Shown: positions 28,118-37,470, counted from the first letter of the stretch. The stretch is DNA of 44,801 bases from Oligoflexia bacterium (GCA_903831745.1 CAIKYX010000085.1:1-44801); one strand, 5' to 3'. Made by a program: numbers and translations. Notes: generated from the letters alone by a model not told the origin.

Positions 28118-28852
28118 ATGGCAAATTTAACGCCCAAACAAATTTTGATTTTAGAGTGGATTGAGCGGTATTTAGGCCAATTTCACACTATGCCCTCAAG
28201 GCGAGAAATCGCAGAGGGATTAGGACTTTCATCGCCCGCAACCATTCAACAGCACATTGAAGCGCTCGAGAAAAAAGGTTTTTTGAAACGCGGAGACGCC
28301 CGCGAAAGCCGAGCGCTTCAATGGACGGGGCGGTCCAAAAAATTTCTGGCTTCAATCCATGCGGAGGGGGTTGATGTCGACCTCCATCGACAATCCCAGC
28401 AATCCTCTCCGCATTTAGTTCCGCAAGTTCCCGAAAGCAGATGGAATGTACCTATGCTCGGTACCATTGCGGCAGGTTATCCGATTGAGGTTTATCCTGA
28501 TGCTCAATCAGTTTCTTTGCCGCTTGATTTGTTTGCGAAGGTTAAAGAATCGGTTACGCCCGAGCAATTGGCTGAACAGTTTTATGCTCTTACGGTTCGA
28601 GGCGACTCGATGATCGACGAAGGTATTTTTCCTAACGATTGGGTGGTGCTTAGGCGCGGAACTCAGGCCAAAGTGGGCGATACGGTCGCGGCGCTTTTAA
28701 ATGGCGAAGCAACGCTTAAGAAATTCATGAAGACCAAAGGCAATGTCGAACTGCATCCGGCAAATCCTAATTATCCAGTGATACCGGTAGGCAAGCACGA
28801 TCGCTTCGAGATTCAAGGTATCCTGGTCGGTTTGATCAGGCGGTATGCTTAA
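28118..28852 (+). CDS. lexA: LexA repressor
   Basis: LTPKQILILEWIERYLGQFHTMPSRREIAEGLGLSSPATIQQHI wHTH; cleavage AG in GTIAAGYPIE; VRGDSMIDEGI Ser; ATLKKF Lys. Confidence 0.95.
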   Translation: MANLTPKQILILEWIERYLGQFHTMPSRREIAEGLGLSSPATIQQHIEALEKKGFLKRGDARESRALQWTGRSKKFLASIHAEGVDVDLHRQSQQSSPHLVPQVPESRWNVPMLGTIAAGYPIEVYPDAQSVSLPLDLFAKVKESVTPEQLAEQFYALTVRGDSMIDEGIFPNDWVVLRRGTQAKVGDTVAALLNGEATLKKFMKTKGNVELHPANPNYPVIPVGKHDRFEIQGILVGLIRRYA

Positions 28853-28913
28853 AGGTTAGTGCTAGGCTGTCAGTAAGCCTCTGAAATGGTTTTAGAAGTA
28901 GTAGTAAAAAAAC

Positions 28914-28972
28914 AGAGCGGGTTATTCTTCAAGTCAACGGGTTCAAACTTGAAGGGTTCCCCGCTCTTTTTT
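28914..28972 (+). terminator. Nested two-stem terminator downstream of lexA
   Basis: AGAGCGGG...CCCGCTCTTTTTT outer stem, CTTCAAGT/ACTTGAAG inner stem, 5x5 internal loop. Confidence 0.75.
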
Positions 28973-28976
28973 CACT

Positions 28977-28994
28977 AGTATAAGGCTGCCACAA
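28977..28994 (+). repeat. Short dispersed repeat copy 2 (AGTATAAGGCTGCCACAA)
   Basis: 17/18 match to 27377-27394. Confidence 0.5.
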
Positions 28995-29037
28995 TGCAGC
29001 TTTGCTGCTTGTAGGCAGATGGAGTGTTTAGGCCAAG

Positions 29038-29074
29038 GCACTCAGTAAGTGTGGCTTCGCCACCTTACGGGTGC
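29038..29074. other. Long imperfect hairpin between convergent genes
   Basis: GCACTC.GTAAG.GTGGC-TTC-GCCAC CTTAC GGGTGC. Confidence 0.5.
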
Positions 29075-29082
29075 TGGAGTGA

Positions 29083-29565
29083 TTATAAATGCGTCTGGTA
29101 AATTTTTACGACGGTCTTCATCAAACGAAAGATATTTCCGTTCCACCCAGCCCCTTTCTGAAAGGGCATTTTGTCGTCCAGCATTTGTTGATATCGGACC
29201 ACAAACTCCCGGGTATCGTTGGATGACATTAAGAATTCATAGTTCGAGTGGTGGGGTTCAAAATAGAGTTTTACCAATTCGATTTTGTCTTCTGGGGTTG
29301 ATTTTTGAAGGAATAAGACCAAGGCATTTTCGACTTCAGCTTTTTGGTACTTGAAAACGGATGCGTATTCGATGAGTTGAATCGTGATCCAGGTGGCTAC
29401 TGTTTTTTCTTCGTGAGTTAGTGTCTGCAGCTCGGGAAACTGGGCTACGACGAAGTTCTTTGCGGCTTCTTGAATGGGCGTAGTAATGATCGTGCAGAAA
29501 TTTGCCTGGCACGGAAGAGCGGACAAAAAGAGCAATGCAGAAAAAAAGAAAAAACGAGGCATCAA
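29083..29565 (-). CDS. Exported hypothetical protein
   Basis: MMPRFFFFSALLFLSALPCQA signal peptide. Confidence 0.7.
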   Translation of the reverse strand: MMPRFFFFSALLFLSALPCQANFCTIITTPIQEAAKNFVVAQFPELQTLTHEEKTVATWITIQLIEYASVFKYQKAEVENALVLFLQKSTPEDKIELVKLYFEPHHSNYEFLMSSNDTREFVVRYQQMLDDKMPFQKGAGWNGNIFRLMKTVVKIYQTHL

Positions 29566-29714
29566 GCTGCGTTTATAGTGTTGTATCGCAATGCTTTTGT
29601 CAATAATGACACTATAGTAAAACGCTATTCATTCAGCACCTGATCAGTTCGTCCTATGTACTCTGAGTGAGAAAAACTCAGTGAACACTTAAGTGAAAGT
29701 GTTCTTACGCCTGT

Positions 29715-29743
29715 TTGACACTTTGTGGTTTCGCTCCTAAATT
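29715..29743 (+). promoter_or_regulatory. sigma70-type promoter TTGACA-17-TAAATT
   Basis: Consensus -35, 17-bp spacer, near-consensus -10, upstream of CDS 29795. Confidence 0.6.
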
Positions 29744-29794
29744 CCGACGCAGTTGTTAGTCAATCGTGAAAAAGTATCAAAGGAGTTCTCCGTC

Positions 29795-30592
29795 ATGTCA
29801 TTTAAGAATTATCTTCTCGTTTCTGTATTGTCTCTCGCAGGTGCTAGTTCTGCATTCGCTGTAGATTGTAATAAAATCAGAGCAAATATTCCTCAATCTC
29901 CAGTTAAAGGTTCTGCTTGGGCAGAGTGTCGTGAAGTCACTCGTGCATCTGACGGTGGAAATTACTACCTGCTTGCCAAGAAATTCAATAAACAAACCGG
30001 CCAATTCAAAGATGCAGGAACTCTCTTCGTGTCTCTGAAGAACAATCCTTCAAAAGCGTGTCCGATTGCTTACTCGGTTGACGATTTCTCGGAAGCCACT
30101 AATCCTCGCGATGCGGCTCACGTTTATTACAAATCAAATGGCGACCTTTGGGTAGCGTATTCATCTCCGTTTGGCGATGATTGCCATACAGTTCGCACTC
30201 AGAAGCTCATGGACAACGTAGTTGAATACAAATCTGTAAATAATAACTATTCTGCAGTGGTGAATGCTGCTCGAAATAAAGCTGGATTGTTTCAAGCCTG
30301 GGGCGCCAACAGCCGTGATGGTATCGGCGGAGTGGTTCATACTTCTTACGACGTCGTTGATTTCCAGATCAATTCTTGCTTTAGCGCAGATTGGCAGCAA
30401 GGTAAGAATACCAAGTACCATGAAGTGGCTGTTTTCTTGCAAAAACGTGATGGAAAAGTTTATCTCGTTGGCGGCGAATCCAGCAATATCTGGGGTATCG
30501 TTCCTGAGAATGACGGAACTACCTATGCCTACAAAACCATTGCCGATTACAAAAAGCTTCACAACGCTTGTAAATCAATTCGTAAACACTAA
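29795..30592 (+). CDS. Exported hypothetical protein
   Basis: SD AAAGGAG, MSFKNYLLVSVLSLAGASSAFA signal peptide. Confidence 0.8.
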   Translation: MSFKNYLLVSVLSLAGASSAFAVDCNKIRANIPQSPVKGSAWAECREVTRASDGGNYYLLAKKFNKQTGQFKDAGTLFVSLKNNPSKACPIAYSVDDFSEATNPRDAAHVYYKSNGDLWVAYSSPFGDDCHTVRTQKLMDNVVEYKSVNNNYSAVVNAARNKAGLFQAWGANSRDGIGGVVHTSYDVVDFQINSCFSADWQQGKNTKYHEVAVFLQKRDGKVYLVGGESSNIWGIVPENDGTTYAYKTIADYKKLHNACKSIRKH

Positions 30593-30623
30593 TTGATTTG
30601 ATTTTAGTTTGATTTAATCATGG

Positions 30624-30658
30624 GGGGTTAAGAGAAAGTTTCTCTTAATCCCTTTTTA
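30624..30658 (+). terminator. Rho-independent terminator
   Basis: GGGGTTAAGAGAAA-G-TTTCTCTTAATCCC-TTTTT. Confidence 0.8.
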
Positions 30659-30685
30659 TTGGCAGCAATGCCAGAAGGAAGTAAA

Positions 30686-31105
30686 ATGAAAGCAGTTATT
30701 TTATCTGTAGCAGTTCTGATGCAATTCGCGCGGGTGACTCAGGCCCAAGCCGAAGCATATTCTTTAAAATGTGGTGCTTTTCAAGCCAAAGATACGAAGG
30801 CGACCTCTACGCGCAAGAACTTTGTTCTTACTGTGGATGGAACTACTGTAACCATCAGTTATTATATTGATGGAAATTGGACCAACGACACGACCACTGG
30901 AACGTATTTAGCGCATAAATCGACCCAGACGATTGCGAAGTATGGCGAATTCACTAAGTCTTTTGAAAACGGACCTATTGCAAATATGTTCAACCAAGAT
31001 TCGTCGATCGGCATTATTGCAGAAGCTCATGGCAAGTATGTCGTTCGTTACTTTGATGATTTTAATCAAAGTTCTTATGATTCAGTCGAATGTACTAAGA
31101 TGTAG
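30686..31105 (+). CDS. Exported hypothetical protein
   Basis: SD AGAAGGA, MKAVILSVAVLMQFARVTQAQA signal peptide. Confidence 0.75.
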   Translation: MKAVILSVAVLMQFARVTQAQAEAYSLKCGAFQAKDTKATSTRKNFVLTVDGTTVTISYYIDGNWTNDTTTGTYLAHKSTQTIAKYGEFTKSFENGPIANMFNQDSSIGIIAEAHGKYVVRYFDDFNQSSYDSVECTKM

Positions 31106-31127
31106 TTAATAGTATTTCTACTGGCTT

Positions 31128-31209
31128 ATTCTCATTTTAAAAGACTCAGGGGAACGTCCTCGGCTTAAAAGCCTGCGGATGGTTCCCCTGAGTTTTTTAA
31201 AATGAGAAT
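31128..31209. terminator. Very long inverted repeat, probable bidirectional terminator
   Basis: ATTCTCATTTTAAAA G ACTCAGGGGAAC ... GTTCCCCTGAGT T TTTTAAAATGAGAAT, about 28 contiguous pairs including one GU. Confidence 0.8.
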
Positions 31210-31252
31210 GAGTCAATAGATGGCGCGTGAACTCGGGTGTGATTTTGAGCGA

Positions 31253-31648
31253 TTAGGGCTCGTCTTTGATCGAACAATAACCATGGTCGTAACTGACGGT
31301 TACTTTGTGTCCCTGATCCATTGAATTCTTTCTTACTTTTTCAAAATAGGCACAGCGTTTTTTGGGAGCCGAGCACACGTAGGCATCGAAGACTTTGATG
31401 TCGCAGCTTTTGCCTGACGAATCGAAACTAACATCGGTTGGCGTATGCGAAGCGGTAGTGGCCTGATAGTGAATGGTGATTTTATTTACGACAGTGGTGC
31501 CGTCATTGCTGTAGCGTCGGGCAGCGTCTTCTACGTCTTTTACAGTTGCGGGGCTATTTTCGTCTTTCCACTCAGAGCTTTGTGCTAAGGCGGATTGAGC
31601 ATGGATTGAAACGAAGGCTACGACGGCAAAAAGCATGGGTTTAAACAT
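31253..31648 (-). CDS. Exported hypothetical protein
   Basis: MFKPMLFAVVAFVSIHAQSALAQ signal peptide. Confidence 0.72.
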   Translation of the reverse strand: MFKPMLFAVVAFVSIHAQSALAQSSEWKDENSPATVKDVEDAARRYSNDGTTVVNKITIHYQATTASHTPTDVSFDSSGKSCDIKVFDAYVCSAPKKRCAYFEKVRKNSMDQGHKVTVSYDHGYCSIKDEP

Positions 31649-31755
31649 GCGCGAATGATACTGATTTTAGGCTTATAATTCAAGACCAAAAAGGTCAACT
31701 GATAAAGAATCTGATTTTCAATGAATTCAATTAAATAAAGCCGGTCTACCTAGGC

Positions 31756-32121
31756 TCATTTCTTCTTTTCTTCATGCAGGTAATCCGTAAAACGTTCCTC
31801 TGCGTGAATCCAAACGAGTTTTGAATACCGGTAAAAAATAGGACCCGTAATGAGGATTTCGAGAACCGTAAGCCCCATGGCCACCGGAAAGTCGGTCTCA
31901 TACTTAAAAACGGCAAGGAGCAGGATCGGAAGCGCCATCAGTGAGCTGATCAGGTACGCAATGATCATTGCACCCAGATAATGCCCTTCCTCCTTCTCGA
32001 ACAAGTGTCCGCAATGAGAGCACTTGCGATTGAATAAGAGAAAATACGAGAAGATTTCTCCAGTCCGGCACTTTCCGCATTGATTAGAAAAGTAGGACTG
32101 TTTTTGAGTTTTATCCGTCAT
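31756..32121 (-). CDS. DUF983-like zinc-ribbon membrane protein
   Basis: CGKCRTGEIFSYFLLFNRKCSHCGHLFEKEEGHYLGAM plus TM segments. Confidence 0.82.
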   Translation of the reverse strand: MTDKTQKQSYFSNQCGKCRTGEIFSYFLLFNRKCSHCGHLFEKEEGHYLGAMIIAYLISSLMALPILLLAVFKYETDFPVAMGLTVLEILITGPIFYRYSKLVWIHAEERFTDYLHEEKKK

Positions 32122-32143
32122 GGGCTGTTTTCAATGTACAGTT

Positions 32144-33598
32144 TTAGGCTTGATTCAACTTCGAATGCTTTTTGCTATAGCCGAAGTAGACAATCATTCC
32201 GATACCGAGCCACACGATCAATCGGGCCCAGTTTTCCCAGCCCAGGTGATAGATCATGAAGAAACATACTCCCATACCCAAAAGTGGAACAAGGGGTACG
32301 AATGGAGTTTTAAACGGACGCTCGTGATTCGGATCCGTACGTCTCATGACGATAATGCCGGCAGAAACGAGTACGAATGCAAACAGGGTTCCGATACTGG
32401 TCATTTCGCCGACGATATCGCCCGGAATGATTCCTGCGAAAACCGCGCAAAACAAAAACAGAAGGATGTTCGCTTTTGCTGGAGTTCGGTATTTAGGGTG
32501 AACTTCTGCAAACACTTTTGGCAATAGACCGTCATGGGCCATCGAGAAAAACACGCGTGCTTGCCCGAGCAAGAGCACGAGAATGACCGAAGAGAATCCG
32601 GCAAGGATCGCAACCGTAATTAAGCCGCTGAACCATTCATAGCCTGGCATATTGGTCGAAATCGCATAGGCAACGGCCGCTTCATGTCCCGGGCCAGTGC
32701 TGCTGAATTCTTTATAGTTGGTAATTCCGGTAAGAACGTACGAAAAGAGCACGTAGAGGCCGGTACACAGGGCCAGTGAGCCCAACATTCCGATCGGCAT
32801 GCCCTTTTGTGGGTCCTTTGCTTCTTGAGCTGCAGTTGAGACAGCATCGAAACCGATGTAGGCGAAGAATACGATTGCGGCACCGCGGAAAACTCCCTGC
32901 CAACCAAAGGCATGGCCACCTTCGTTTGGAGGAACAATCATGGCGTGGTTGGCCGGGTTGATGAATTTCCAGCCCAGGCAGATGAACGCTAGAACGATTG
33001 CTACTTTAATGACCACGATGACGTTATTGAGGTTCGATGATTCTTTGGTTCCTTTGATCAGAATCCAGCTCAAAATGGCTAGAATTCCCATTGCGGGTAT
33101 GTTGATGAACCCATGCTCGCCGGTCGCTAGCGATGCCTGAAAGGGTGAGTGGCAAAGCGCGTAAGGGATGGTGAATCCAAAAAAAGTTTGGCAGAGCTTG
33201 TTCAGATACTCAGACCAAGCGATAGCAACGGTGGCGGCGCCGAGTGCGTACTCGAGAACCAAATCCCATCCGATGATCCAAGCAATCATTTCGCCCATGG
33301 TGGCGTAAGAGTAGGTGTAGGCCGATCCTGCGATCGGAATCATCGTTGCAAACTCTACGTAGCAAAGTCCCGCGAAAACACAGCCCAGTCCTGCGATGAT
33401 GTAAGACCACATGACGCCCGGTCCGGCATAGTTTCCGGCAGCAGATGCGGTTCGAACGAAAATACCCGCACCGATGATGGCGCCGATTCCCAATCCTAAG
33501 AGGGCTCCCGAGCCGAGTGTTCTTTTCAGGGTGTGTGCGCCTTCAGCTGTTGCTTCAGCTTTCAAAAGACTCAGGGATTTCTTTCTAAAAATGCTCAC
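32144..33598 (-). CDS. APC-superfamily amino acid permease (cationic amino acid transporter type)
   Basis: GLGIGAIIGAGIFVRTASAAGNYAGPGV, FFAYIGFDAVSTAAQEAKDPQKGMP. Confidence 0.93.
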   Translation of the reverse strand: MSIFRKKSLSLLKAEATAEGAHTLKRTLGSGALLGLGIGAIIGAGIFVRTASAAGNYAGPGVMWSYIIAGLGCVFAGLCYVEFATMIPIAGSAYTYSYATMGEMIAWIIGWDLVLEYALGAATVAIAWSEYLNKLCQTFFGFTIPYALCHSPFQASLATGEHGFINIPAMGILAILSWILIKGTKESSNLNNVIVVIKVAIVLAFICLGWKFINPANHAMIVPPNEGGHAFGWQGVFRGAAIVFFAYIGFDAVSTAAQEAKDPQKGMPIGMLGSLALCTGLYVLFSYVLTGITNYKEFSSTGPGHEAAVAYAISTNMPGYEWFSGLITVAILAGFSSVILVLLLGQARVFFSMAHDGLLPKVFAEVHPKYRTPAKANILLFLFCAVFAGIIPGDIVGEMTSIGTLFAFVLVSAGIIVMRRTDPNHERPFKTPFVPLVPLLGMGVCFFMIYHLGWENWARLIVWLGIGMIVYFGYSKKHSKLNQA

Positions 33599-33694
33599 GG
33601 GTTTCTCCTTGGTGACCAGATTGGTTGGACTTTTTTCATATTCAACACTAAGTTATCTAAAGATCATACCTTTATAAAGGAGAGCGTCAAGTTC

Positions 33695-35488
33695 ATGAAC
33701 TGGAAAGTGCTATTCAGAAAAAAATCCGTCGACCATATTTTGGCCGAGGCCTCGCTTGATATCAATGCAAACCATTCACAGGGTACCGGACTAAAACGTA
33801 CGCTTGGAGTTTGGGATCTGACCGCACTCGGAATCGCTGCCGTCATCGGCGCTGGAATTTTCTCGACCATCGGAACTGCCGCCGCGGACGGCGGACCTGC
33901 AGTGGTCTTCTTGTTCGTATTTACCGCAATTGCTTGCGCATTTTCGGCATTTTGTTATGCCGAGTTTGCCTCGAGCATTCCGGTAGCAGGAAGTGCTTAT
34001 ACCTATGCCTACGCCTCGCTCGGTGAATTTCTGGCCTGGGTCATTGGGTGGGATCTGCTCATGGAATACGCGATCGGAAATATCGCCGTTGCCATTTCTT
34101 GGGGCGATTATTTTACGGCCATGCTCGCCGGATACGGAATTCATCTTCCTGCTTATGTCACCACCGATCTTCTTTCTGCATCGCGTGGATTCGACCAAGT
34201 GCAGGGATTATTATCGAGCGGAGTCGCCATGGCTGATCTCGGAGCGAAGGGTGCTTCGGATGGCGCCATTCTCGGTTACCACGCCTGGATGGATGCTCCC
34301 CAACTTTTTGGTTTCCATCTCATTTGCCACGTCCCGGCGGTTCTTGCGACCGTTCTGGTCACCTGGGTTGTGTATATTGGTATTCAAGAATCCAAGCGCG
34401 TGAACAATATCATGGTCATGATCAAGGTGGCGGTGCTGCTCTTGGTAATCGGTCTCGGTTCACTCTACGTGCGCCCAGAAAACTGGCATCCGTTTGCTCC
34501 GAATGGGGTAAAAGGCGTATTAAAGGGGGTGTCTGGCGTATTTTTCGCCTACATCGGCTTCGATGCGATCTCGACTACGGCCGAGGAATGTAAAGACCCG
34601 CAGCGCGATCTGCCGAAAGCCATGATTTATTCGCTGGTCATTTGCACCATCCTTTATGTCATGGTCGCAGTGGTTCTTACCGGGCTAGTCAAATACGACA
34701 AGCTTGCGGTCGGTGATCCCTTGGCATTTGCCTTTGGTCCATCCGGTGCACACATCAATTGGATTGCCGGAGTGGTATCCGTCAGTGCGGTGATCGCACT
34801 CTTTACCGTTCTCTTGGTGTTTCAATTGGGTCAACCCAGAATTTGGATGGTGATGAGTCGTGATGGTCTGTTGCCTAAGATCTTTTCTGCGATTCATCCG
34901 AAGTACCAGACGCCTTGGTTTTCGACGATTGTAGCAGGTTTTTTGGTCGGGATTCCTTGTATCTTCATGAATTTGACCGAAGTGACTGACCTGACTTCTA
35001 TCGGAACACTTTGTGCGTTCGTATTGGTTTGCGCGGGCGTTCTGACGATGGATCCGCATCGTCCTAAGACTCCGGGTCGGTTTTATACCCCTTACTTAAA
35101 TGGAAAATATATTTTTCCTGCCCTGATGATCTTAAGCGCCCTCGCGGTGCTGAAGTTCAACACTCAGGGAGTGATCAACTTCTTTTCGAATATAAATCCG
35201 GATGATCCGACTGCCCACGGTTGGGACGTCTATAAACATCGCATTCCTTACTTTACGTTCATGATTGGGATGGTCTATCTGTCCTGGTTGACGTTCAAAA
35301 AGAACTTCAGTTTGATTCCTCTTTTGGGGTTGGCGAGTTGCGCATACCTGATGACCGAACTGGGTTGGACGAACTGGGCTCGTTTTGGAATCTGGTTGGT
35401 CGTGGGATTGGTCATTTATTTTCTCTATAGCATCAAGCATTCAAAACTCAATCCTGCAAATATGAAGGGTGGCGCAAGTGTCAGCTGA
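33695..35488 (+). CDS. APC-superfamily amino acid permease, paralogue of the previous gene
   Basis: GIAAVIGAGIFSTIGTAAADGGPAV, FFAYIGFDAISTTAEECKDPQRDLP; true ATG 33695 inside ORF 33533..35488. Confidence 0.93.
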   Translation: MNWKVLFRKKSVDHILAEASLDINANHSQGTGLKRTLGVWDLTALGIAAVIGAGIFSTIGTAAADGGPAVVFLFVFTAIACAFSAFCYAEFASSIPVAGSAYTYAYASLGEFLAWVIGWDLLMEYAIGNIAVAISWGDYFTAMLAGYGIHLPAYVTTDLLSASRGFDQVQGLLSSGVAMADLGAKGASDGAILGYHAWMDAPQLFGFHLICHVPAVLATVLVTWVVYIGIQESKRVNNIMVMIKVAVLLLVIGLGSLYVRPENWHPFAPNGVKGVLKGVSGVFFAYIGFDAISTTAEECKDPQRDLPKAMIYSLVICTILYVMVAVVLTGLVKYDKLAVGDPLAFAFGPSGAHINWIAGVVSVSAVIALFTVLLVFQLGQPRIWMVMSRDGLLPKIFSAIHPKYQTPWFSTIVAGFLVGIPCIFMNLTEVTDLTSIGTLCAFVLVCAGVLTMDPHRPKTPGRFYTPYLNGKYIFPALMILSALAVLKFNTQGVINFFSNINPDDPTAHGWDVYKHRIPYFTFMIGMVYLSWLTFKKNFSLIPLLGLASCAYLMTELGWTNWARFGIWLVVGLVIYFLYSIKHSKLNPANMKGGASVS

Positions 35489-35669
35489 ACAAACTCCAGA
35501 AACTAAACCGGAAGAAACCAAGACAGATTCTAAAAGTTCCAAGGACTCGTTTGATATGCCGGTCGAGAAGAGCCCTTGGGCCATGTATGCGCTTTTTCAA
35601 ATTCCAATTGTCATCATCATGGTGTTGATCATTTATTTCATGTACCAAGCGAGACAAGGAAATAACTAA
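35469..35669 (+). CDS. Small single-TM protein
   Basis: Overlaps permease stop; charged N-terminus then WAMYALFQIPIVIIMVLIIYFMYQ; stop overlaps MoxR ATG. Confidence 0.65.
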   Translation: MAQVSAEQTPETKPEETKTDSKSSKDSFDMPVEKSPWAMYALFQIPIVIIMVLIIYFMYQARQGNN

Positions 35670-36517
35670 TGAAGTTGGTGGGGCGAACGCGTGAGCATGA
35701 ACTCATTCATTCGATGCTGGGTGCTGGCCGCCACGTTCTTCTCGAGGGCCCCGTGGGCGTGGGTAAAACCACTCTCGCCATGACCGTGGCCAAAGAGTAT
35801 TCACGAAATGTCATTCGCGTAGATGGCGATGGCCGTTTTACCGAGCAGAAGCTAGTCGGCTCGTTCGATCCTAAATTGGTGCTCGAACGCGGTTTTACGC
35901 GCGAAAGTTTTATCCCTGGCCCGCTCTATCTGGCGATGGAAGAGGGTGCGATTCTTTTGATCAATGAACTGAATCGGATGCCCGAGATGGTGCAAAACGT
36001 ATTATTGCCTGCGCTCGATGACGGTAAGATTCAGATTCCTGTTTTAGGCGAGCTCGATGCTAAAAAAGGCTTCGCATTGATTGCAACTCAGAACCCCCGC
36101 GAATTCGTGGCTACTTCGCCTTTGTCGGAAGCGCTGCTCGATCGACTCGAGTGGATCTCGATCAGTCATCTTACCGAAACAGAAGAAAACGAGATTGTAA
36201 AACTGAACCTGAGTACTAGTCAGGGTGCTATCAGCTCATGGATCGAAAAGGCTGTTGTACTCACGCGACTGACTCGAGAGCATCCAAAAGTAAAGCGGGG
36301 GGCTTCAGTTCGCGCAGCAATTGCTTTGGTTCAGGTTCTCTCTGGACAAAAAAATCCGACGGACGAGTCATTTTGGAATATCGCAAAATCTGTTCTCGCC
36401 AATCGGATCGAACTTCAGGTGGGTAAATTCTCGAACCAGCCCTACGGACATCTGCTCGATGAATTATTAACCGAGCTTAAGCCCATGGTAGAGGCCCGGT
36501 TAAAAAAAAAGCCCTGA
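35669..36517 (+). CDS. MoxR-family AAA+ ATPase
   Basis: VLLEGPVGVGKTTLA Walker A, GAILLINELNRMPEMVQNVLLPALDDG Walker B, ATQNPREF sensor. Confidence 0.92.
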   Translation: MKLVGRTREHELIHSMLGAGRHVLLEGPVGVGKTTLAMTVAKEYSRNVIRVDGDGRFTEQKLVGSFDPKLVLERGFTRESFIPGPLYLAMEEGAILLINELNRMPEMVQNVLLPALDDGKIQIPVLGELDAKKGFALIATQNPREFVATSPLSEALLDRLEWISISHLTETEENEIVKLNLSTSQGAISSWIEKAVVLTRLTREHPKVKRGASVRAAIALVQVLSGQKNPTDESFWNIAKSVLANRIELQVGKFSNQPYGHLLDELLTELKPMVEARLKKKP

Positions 36518-36549
36518 GACCTTTTACCGACCCTAACGACAAAACCCGG

Positions 36550-37470
36550 ATGGTCGAAGGAACCTATGTGTTTCAGGCCGATTCAATCGCCGATGACGAA
36601 GGAGAAGATAATTCGTCGCATGAAGGTCTCGATGTACAGACTGATCATGCCGGAGCAGCTAAAAAAGATGATTGGGATTTTGCCATTCGCTACCGTGATA
36701 TTCAGCGCCTCGGATACCTTGACGCAAAAACCAAGGTCGAGCAATCCGAAAAGGCGATTCGAAAGGTAATCGATCGAGCTCGAGAAATCCTAGGCCCGAT
36801 TCAGAAGCCTTATCGTTATATACATGTGGGGCAGGAAGATTTGCCGGGATTTGCCGCGCAGGCTCATTCGGCAGAGCTGGATATCGAGGAAACCCTGTTA
36901 TCTGCTGTGGGTGCCATTCGAAATGCCCAGCCCATCTATCAGCTGAGGCTCGAGAAAGAACATGGCATTGTCGTGGTGCTTGATACCAGCCTCAGCATGA
37001 AGGGCGAAAAGCTCGCGCTTCTCGGCGTGACTGCAGCAGTGGTTGCGCTCAGTCTTCCGAGCGAAAGTTTCGCAATCCTCGGCTTTGATTCTCAGATTCA
37101 TGCGATTAAAACGTTTCAAGAAAAGGTCACTCCCGAGCAGGTGGTAGAGCGAGTGCTGTCGATTCCTCCCGGTGGATTTACCAATATTCATCTGGGCTTG
37201 AATACGGCACGAACGTGGATCGAGCAAAGTAAACTTCCGCAAGCTCGGGTCATTCTCGTCAGTGATGGACGTTATACCGAAGGAAAAAATCCGGTCGATA
37301 CCGCCAAGGGAATGCCCTTCGTCTATTCAGTAAAAATAGGAAAAGATCCGACCGGTCGTCAGACCATGCGGGATATTGCTGATCAAGGATCGGGACGATT
37401 TACTGAAGTTCGAGAAATGGTGGATTTGCCAAGGACGCTTTTGCAAGGAATCCGATCCTGGGTGCGATAA
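36550..37470 (+). CDS. VWA-domain protein
   Basis: VVVLDTSLSMKGEK MIDAS, ILVSDGRYTEGKNP; acidic N-terminal region. Confidence 0.9.
   Translation: MVEGTYVFQADSIADDEGEDNSSHEGLDVQTDHAGAAKKDDWDFAIRYRDIQRLGYLDAKTKVEQSEKAIRKVIDRAREILGPIQKPYRYIHVGQEDLPGFAAQAHSAELDIEETLLSAVGAIRNAQPIYQLRLEKEHGIVVVLDTSLSMKGEKLALLGVTAAVVALSLPSESFAILGFDSQIHAIKTFQEKVTPEQVVERVLSIPPGGFTNIHLGLNTARTWIEQSKLPQARVILVSDGRYTEGKNPVDTAKGMPFVYSVKIGKDPTGRQTMRDIADQGSGRFTEVREMVDLPRTLLQGIRSWVR

Noticed and set aside
29038-29074. Hairpin as an integron attC site
   Set aside because: No attC core sequences (RYYYAAC/GTTRRRY), no integrase and no cassette array nearby.
35669-37470. MoxR-VWA as an anti-phage or toxin-antitoxin system
   Set aside because: No effector (nuclease, NADase, membrane toxin) is encoded beside it; the metal/chaperone role is the more economical reading.
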